From Eudorina sp. 2006-703-Eu-15 (lineage: Eukaryota > Chlorophyta > Chlorophyceae > Chlamydomonadales > Volvocaceae): a DNA stretch of 64,000 bases. The stretch covers positions 1,641,570 to 1,705,569 of the forward strand of contig BDSI01000008.1 of the NCBI GenBank assembly GCA_003117195.1. The letters are read 5' to 3'. The position numbers and the translations under genes were made by a program. Below, one piece after another: positions 58,796-64,000 of this stretch. How positions within the stretch are numbered: the stretch's first letter is position 1; every line of letters starts with the position of its first letter. The notes under the pieces are model-generated. The model made no database searches, was not told the origin of the DNA, and saw nothing but the letters and a program-made list of their open reading frames with translations.

Positions 58796-60385
58796 TCAAC
58801 GCGCCAGCGCAGCCGCCAGCGCACTCGCCGCTCGCTTCAGGATGCCGCTGGACGGCCGCCTTCCCGGCTCCGTCTCCGCCCCAAATTCCTGCACCCGGTC
58901 GCCCCTAGGTCCGTCGTCGGTGTCCGCCAACGCCGGCCGCTGGTGGTTCCAGGCCTCCGCCCGCAGCGGTTGCGGGGCCACAGCCCCTACAGAGCCCGCC
59001 TCGGATTTGCGCCGTGCCGAAGACGGCCGGCTGAAAAGTTCCCGGACGGCCACTCCCGCCCCCGACCGTCCCTTGTTTGCTCCGGCGCCATCTTGGTCCC
59101 GCTGGTCAGAGGTGGGCCCCACGGCGGCGGGTTTCACAATCGAGCCGGACAGCATGCGGCTGAGGCGCCGCAACGGTGTCGGCGGCCGCTCTGGGGCCGC
59201 TGACGTGGAATTCCCACCGTCGCCGCCACCGCTGGCAACTGCGCCCTCCCCGGCCGACGAACGCCGCTCCGCGCCTCTGGCGGCGGGCTCCGCCGGCGGG
59301 AGTTCCGAATCAGCAGGAGCCTCGCAAAGCTGCTCCCCGGCATGCGACTGCCGCTGTGACCCAGCTGGTGCCACTTTGGGCACGCTCGTTGCGGGGGCCG
59401 CAGCGGGCGGCTCATCCAGCACGTTCAGCTTGCCCAGCAGTTGTCGCCGTTGCGAGTCTACATTGACGCAGGGGATGGCAGTGCTCCGGCCACTGACGAC
59501 GGTGCAGGGCGCAGCTGGTGACGGAATGGCCGCTGGGCCGTCGGGACCTTTGGACGCCGTTGCGTCCGTCGCGTCCTGCTTGGCTGAAGGTGGACGGGAC
59601 GAGGAGATCAAGTTCCGCCCGCTGCCGAAGCGAGCTAGCAACCCGCCGGATTTGGGTCGCGCGGGCTGCGTCGGCCGTTGTTTGTCGACGTCGCCGCCCA
59701 GGATGTCACCGTGCATGCGAGGTTCCGCGCCGTCATCACCGCCAGACGCTGCCCCTCCGCCATGATATGACTTCGAAGTAGGCGTTGACTCGTAGGAAGG
59801 ACTGGTCAAACCGCTGGGGGCGCTGGTGCGGGGCTGGCGCACGACACCTGAGGCGGGACGCGACCCTGCAGCCGCTATGATTGGATTACCGTTCGCATAA
59901 ATGTAACTGGACTCCTTTGAGATTCTTGACGCAACCAGAGGGGGAGTTGGCACGGGGATCGCCTGCGCTACTTTGGCCGCCACGGGCGCACTCCCCAGGA
60001 TGCTCGTGTCCTGCGGAAGGACATCGGGACGCACACCCGCATCCCCTGTGTTATCATGTGAACTGTGACCGTTGGACGGCCCCGTGATACAGTCTGAAAG
60101 GGCACGTGAGAACGCCGCTGTGGGAACATGAGGTTCAGTTATCCCACCGTTTCGTACATACCCCAGAATTTACAAAACAAGCATAGTAATGCCAAGGATC
60201 GACAAGTTAATTGGAGAAGTTTATCGGCTTACCTTGAAGCTGCTACTACCCAGTTGCCGCGTCCTGTTATCAACCGTTGAGACGCCGCATGATACTAATT
60301 TGGCTGGGTGTGGTCCGAGAACCAGTTCAGAATCATCTTCTATCACGTCGTGGTCTGCGAGATCATCCGCGTAATTCTTCTGCAT
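58796..60385 (-). CDS. Ser/Pro/Ala-rich disordered protein of unknown function
   Basis: Exons 60385-60233 and 60010-58796 join in phase 0 (donor GTAAGC, acceptor CTTCCGCAG) to give 455 residues. The start is the ATG at 60385 (MQKNYADDLADHDVIEDD). Residues 1-25 are acidic. The rest is Ser/Pro/Ala/Gly-rich with clusters of basic and Ser residues typical of phosphorylated disordered regions, such as RPPTPLRRLSRMLSGSI, RELFSRPSSARRKSE and RPSSGILKRAASALAAALAR at the C-terminus. These Arg-x-x-Ser sites could be basophilic kinase targets, as inferred from sequence only. An acceptor further upstream (60094) would lengthen exon 2 but breaks phase. No domain is recognised. It converges with HCF106. 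Confidence 0.7.
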
Positions 60386-61540
60386 GGGTCCTCTTACTAC
60401 CACAACGCTGGACAGACACAGCCCAGCCTGTACAGTCAATAAAAATCTTCAAAGCCAAGTCTATGCTTCGAAATACGTTATGTAATAGCAGTCTACTCGA
60501 TTTCGCTTGGGTGTGAAGACGATGCGGTGCTTAAAAGAGCGGAGTGTGGGTTCAGCGCTAGCATCAACGTTCTTGTTTGCCGTTGAACAGCTGACCTAAA
60601 GCGGGTCCATCGAAATATCCAAGGAAATTGTTGCGATTAAACAACTCTGTGTATCCAGTCACCAAACATCCGAATGACATGTACAGGTGTATGTCTAGGA
60701 TACGGCTTCAAAGCGTAAAACATTTTTGCTGTTTGCCACCCGATAGTGTCGGTACAACCACCAGCCGTACACGACTTGCAAGTTGCAACGATGCGACTGA
60801 TGCGACAGCAGGAGAAATTGCTCACAGTCTGCATACTTCGTGCGTCCTCAATACCTGCTGCCAATGATGTGGCCAAGCATCACCCAATTGCCGCTCTGAG
60901 GCCACAACCTCCGCGGCCGCCTCTGCTCGACAACACAAAGTTCGCGCCACCGCACGCCCCTTTCCTCTTACAGTGTAATATACGGCCCCTGCCCCACACC
61001 TGGGCGGTCCAAGGGACCAATAAAGCTTCCTCGACGCGTGCGGGCGCTTCATCTGGTGTGCACCCGCCAACTGCGCACGCATCCGGGTTGATGTGGTGCA
61101 GCTATCCGCCTATCCCCGCCGACAGCACCCCGACCTCCGGATTGCCTTCCTGGAAATCGAACCCGAGCCTGCCTAAGCAACCAACGGGGATGGAGGATGG
61201 CGCAGGACCTGACAAACCGTAAACCGTGCATGTCCGGACAGCACAACCGCGCTACCCATATCACCGACCCATATCAACGACACCCCCCCCGTTCCATCAG
61301 GCGAACCCGCAGCTGCTACAATGTCGTCCCATCAACCCGCGAGGTCGTTAGTTAACTGCCCATCACTCATCAGCCAACCGCCCAAACTTCTTCCTCGCAC
61401 AACACACGTGGGGACGTGTGGGCGAGAGCAGCCAACGCCCATCCGCCCCACACGTACCTCCCCGGTTCCCACCAGCGCACCTCCCCATCGACCCGCCGGA
61501 CGAGGACAACAGGCGCACAGGTGGGTCCCGGATATATGTC

Positions 61541-61583
61541 CACTGAGCCACTGAGCCACTGAGCCACTGAGCCACTGAGCCAC
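61541..61583. repeat. 8-bp CACTGAGC tandem repeat
   Basis: Five consecutive copies of CACTGAGC are visible, ending in CACGGC. Confidence 0.9.
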
Positions 61584-62023
61584 GGCTGCACCAGCGCACC
61601 ATATGGCAGAAGGGCACTCCACCACCAGTTGGTTTGATGACCCCTCCCCCGATGACATGCGCCCCCTCGCCGCGACTGGACTCGTGCACGCCCGACAATC
61701 TCAACGTTCGGAGACATCCAGTTGCAGGCTCGGGAAGCGGCCAACGTTCACGCTGGTCCGCTCCAACGGCTGCAAACACACACTTCACTTTCGCTGCTTT
61801 GATCGTGGGTCTGCTGTTGCATCCTTGTTTGCGCACGCCCATCGACGAGGCGGCGCGGCGCGCACACACGCCTTGGAGCCCGGACGCTGGCACCGTAATC
61901 TCGACGTTCCTCCCCAGCTGCATCTCCAGCAACCGGTTTGACCTCGGGCTGGGTCGGGTCCTGCTGTCCCTTGCATGTCCGTCGCAGCCCCGCGTAAGCC
62001 GCCCGCACAGCCGCGACTCTCCA

Positions 62024-62028
62024 TTACA
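62024..62028 (-). terminator. Candidate TGTAA polyadenylation signal (minus strand)
   Basis: TTACA on the plus strand is TGTAA on the minus strand. It lies about 440 bp downstream of the stop codon of the membrane-protein gene at 62472. Confidence 0.35.
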
Positions 62029-62471
62029 GGGGCACAATGTCTTTGCTTCTGCTTTATCGCATGTCGCCCCTCCTTTCTATATACACGTCCCCGGCCTGTC
62101 GGCAATGCGCAGCCAACGGCCTCACTCGTCCGCGTGCGCAATTAGGGTCCTCGCAAGTCGTGTCTCTCGGTTTATTTTAACACACTTCACTTATGCATGC
62201 CCGTCAGCGCAGCGCCGCCTACCCTCTCTCCTTCCCCTTCCCCGCCGGTTCGCCCTTTCCATTCCAACCGTCTTCCCCTCCCCCGCCGGTTCGACTCTTT
62301 TCCAACGCACCCTCCTTCCCGTCCGCACTTCTTTTGTCCTCCCGCTTCCGCTCTACCCTACGACCTCCGCCCGCTTTGCAAGGCCAGGTCCTGGTCCTCT
62401 TCAATACTTCAAAGCCCGGTCTCGGTGCTTTGGCGCTGACTGCGCGCCGCCGACTTTAGTGCGCGGCTGTG

Positions 62472-62705
62472 CTACAGCTGCCCCGCCCCCGCCGGCTGTA
62501 GCTCCCTACGCGCGAGCTGGTTCTGGTGTGTGTCCAGCAGGTACACGTCCACGGGGTCCTGCCAGAAGAACAGCAGCGCCGCCAGCAGCACGTAGTTGAG
62601 GAAGGACAGCAGGCCGAACACCACGGTGGCGTTGAGCAGCGTGGTGTTGAAGGGCGCGCCGTACTGGGCGTGCCACGTCGACAGGGTGGGGCCGTACCCG
62701 CGGAA
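62472..62705 (-). CDS. Last exon of a membrane-protein gene (partial)
   Basis: After a strong acceptor (CCCCCTGCCCCCAG) the minus strand encodes 77 residues and a TAG stop. The exon starts FRGYGPTLSTWHAQYGAPF, then has a membrane helix at about residues 28-48 (VVFGLLSFLNYVLLAALLFF) and a short tail, WQDPVDVYLLDTHQNQL. The start of the exon is phase 0. Upstream exons must lie to the right, possibly beyond the window. A candidate at about 63842-63905 on the minus strand reads RLKLVAVEQPTDRFIGG with a GTGAGT donor, but its phase (1) does not join directly to this exon. The family is not recognised. Confidence 0.6.
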   Translation of the reverse strand, partial: FRGYGPTLSTWHAQYGAPFNTTLLNATVVFGLLSFLNYVLLAALLFFWQDPVDVYLLDTHQNQLARRELQPAGAGQL

Positions 62706-62856
62706 CTGGGGGCAGGGGGCAGGGGGCAGGGAGCAGGCAGGCGTCGCTGTGTTGGATGACATAAGGGGGCACGGGGGTTTCCCGCGAGGGAGGCATGGTT
62801 ACCGGCGAGGGGAAAGGGGTCGGAAATGGAAGAGCGCCAGCCCCCAAGTGAGATAC

Positions 62857-62878
62857 GTGTGTGTGTGTGTGTGTGTGT
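62857..62878. repeat. (GT)n microsatellite at the edge of the dispersed repeat
   Basis: A run of GT dinucleotides directly precedes copy 2 of the dispersed repeat. Copy 1 has a shorter GTGTGT at the same place. Confidence 0.85.
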
Positions 62879-62980
62879 TATCAAAGAGAAAAGCTGAGCC
62901 GCGAAAAAACAGACCCGTGTCCAGTAATGCAACCGACGACTGAGACCGAGACCGGAGTTACCAATATGCCAGGGCGAAGT
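62873..62980. repeat. Dispersed repeat, copy 2
   Basis: This matches 36851-36958 from GTGTGTTATCAA to GGGCGAAGT, including the internal words GCTGAGCCGCGAA and CAACCGACGACTGAGACC. The differences are a few substitutions and small indels. Confidence 0.85.
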
Positions 62981-63264
62981 ATGTCGACCATAAGTAGTCC
63001 CAAGGTGGTGTAGTCCGTGATGCCGTGGCGCCCCGTATCGTTGTCGAGCGCCGGTGGGCGCCGTTACGCCAGCAGAAGTAGCGGCTATGACGCCGTAGGC
63101 TAATGCAGACGAAACTCGACTAAACTACCTACTGATCCTAAGGTGCAGCAAAAGCAAGGGCGTATGCGTCAACAGCGCGTGCGATGCCGACAGCAAGCAA
63201 GTGCCCGGCACAACCGTCCCAGCCCGTGCAGAAGGAAAAAGATACTGACCTGAAACCAGGAAAA

Positions 63265-64000
<736 letters not shown>

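Larger units (their letters stand above)
60386..62471. other. Intergenic region between two minus-strand genes
   Basis: The left part is AT-rich and probably the promoter and 5' UTR of the gene ending at 60385. The right part should include the 3' UTR of the membrane-protein gene. Open frames at 60746-61222 and 61634-62599 run through pyrimidine-rich sequence without coding bias. No RNA gene was recognised. Confidence 0.45.

Noticed and set aside
61541..61583. Telomere-like or CRISPR-like array
   Set aside because: The units are contiguous 8-mers without spacers and do not match the algal telomere repeat TTTTAGGG.
61634..62599. 321-residue plus-strand frame
   Set aside because: It crosses pyrimidine-rich sequence and the antisense of a real minus-strand exon. 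Its composition does not match local genes.

Overview
The window looks like nuclear DNA of a volvocine green alga (a Chlamydomonas, Gonium or Volvox relative). The evidence is high GC with G/C-ending codons, many short GT-AG introns whose exons often end in CAG, proteins swollen by Ala/Gly/Gln/Ser/Pro runs, a thylakoid Tat subunit (HCF106), an apparently plastid-targeted protein, and long (GT)n and G-rich tracts. I see no bacterial operon, CRISPR array, ribosomal RNA or intact transposon. Exon models were built by hand. Each model is phase-consistent, but none was checked against transcripts, and several 5' ends are uncertain.

Layout, left to right. A two-exon F-box-like/ankyrin-type gene (+, 192-2367) is followed by about 2.4 kb of apparently non-coding DNA. 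A nine-exon gene (+, 4784-17733) encodes a disordered protein of more than 3,300 residues. Next is a two-exon gene (+, 19236-22374) fusing an N-terminal TPR-like region to a COG0523/CobW metallochaperone GTPase. Its 3' end faces an eight-exon gene (-, 23821-29102) for a small helical, probably plastid-targeted protein. That gene shares a 361-bp divergent intergenic region with the 25-exon RAPTOR gene (+, 29464-44456), the scaffold of TOR complex 1. A probable small gene (+, 46169-46633) follows RAPTOR and converges with a large unrecognised gene (-, 46871-53248). HCF106/TatB (+, 54254-56116) comes next. A two-exon disordered-protein gene (-, 58796-60385) and the last exon of a membrane-protein gene (-, 62472-62705) close the window, which ends in a (GT)n microsatellite block.

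The genes do not form a pathway; this is ordinary eukaryotic gene order. The firmest identifications are RAPTOR (TORC1 growth control), HCF106 (Tat protein import into thylakoids) and the COG0523 GTPase (metal handling). The least explained items are the giant protein, the large minus-strand protein, the small gene before 46633, and several repeat families, including a dispersed repeat present both in a RAPTOR intron and near the right edge.
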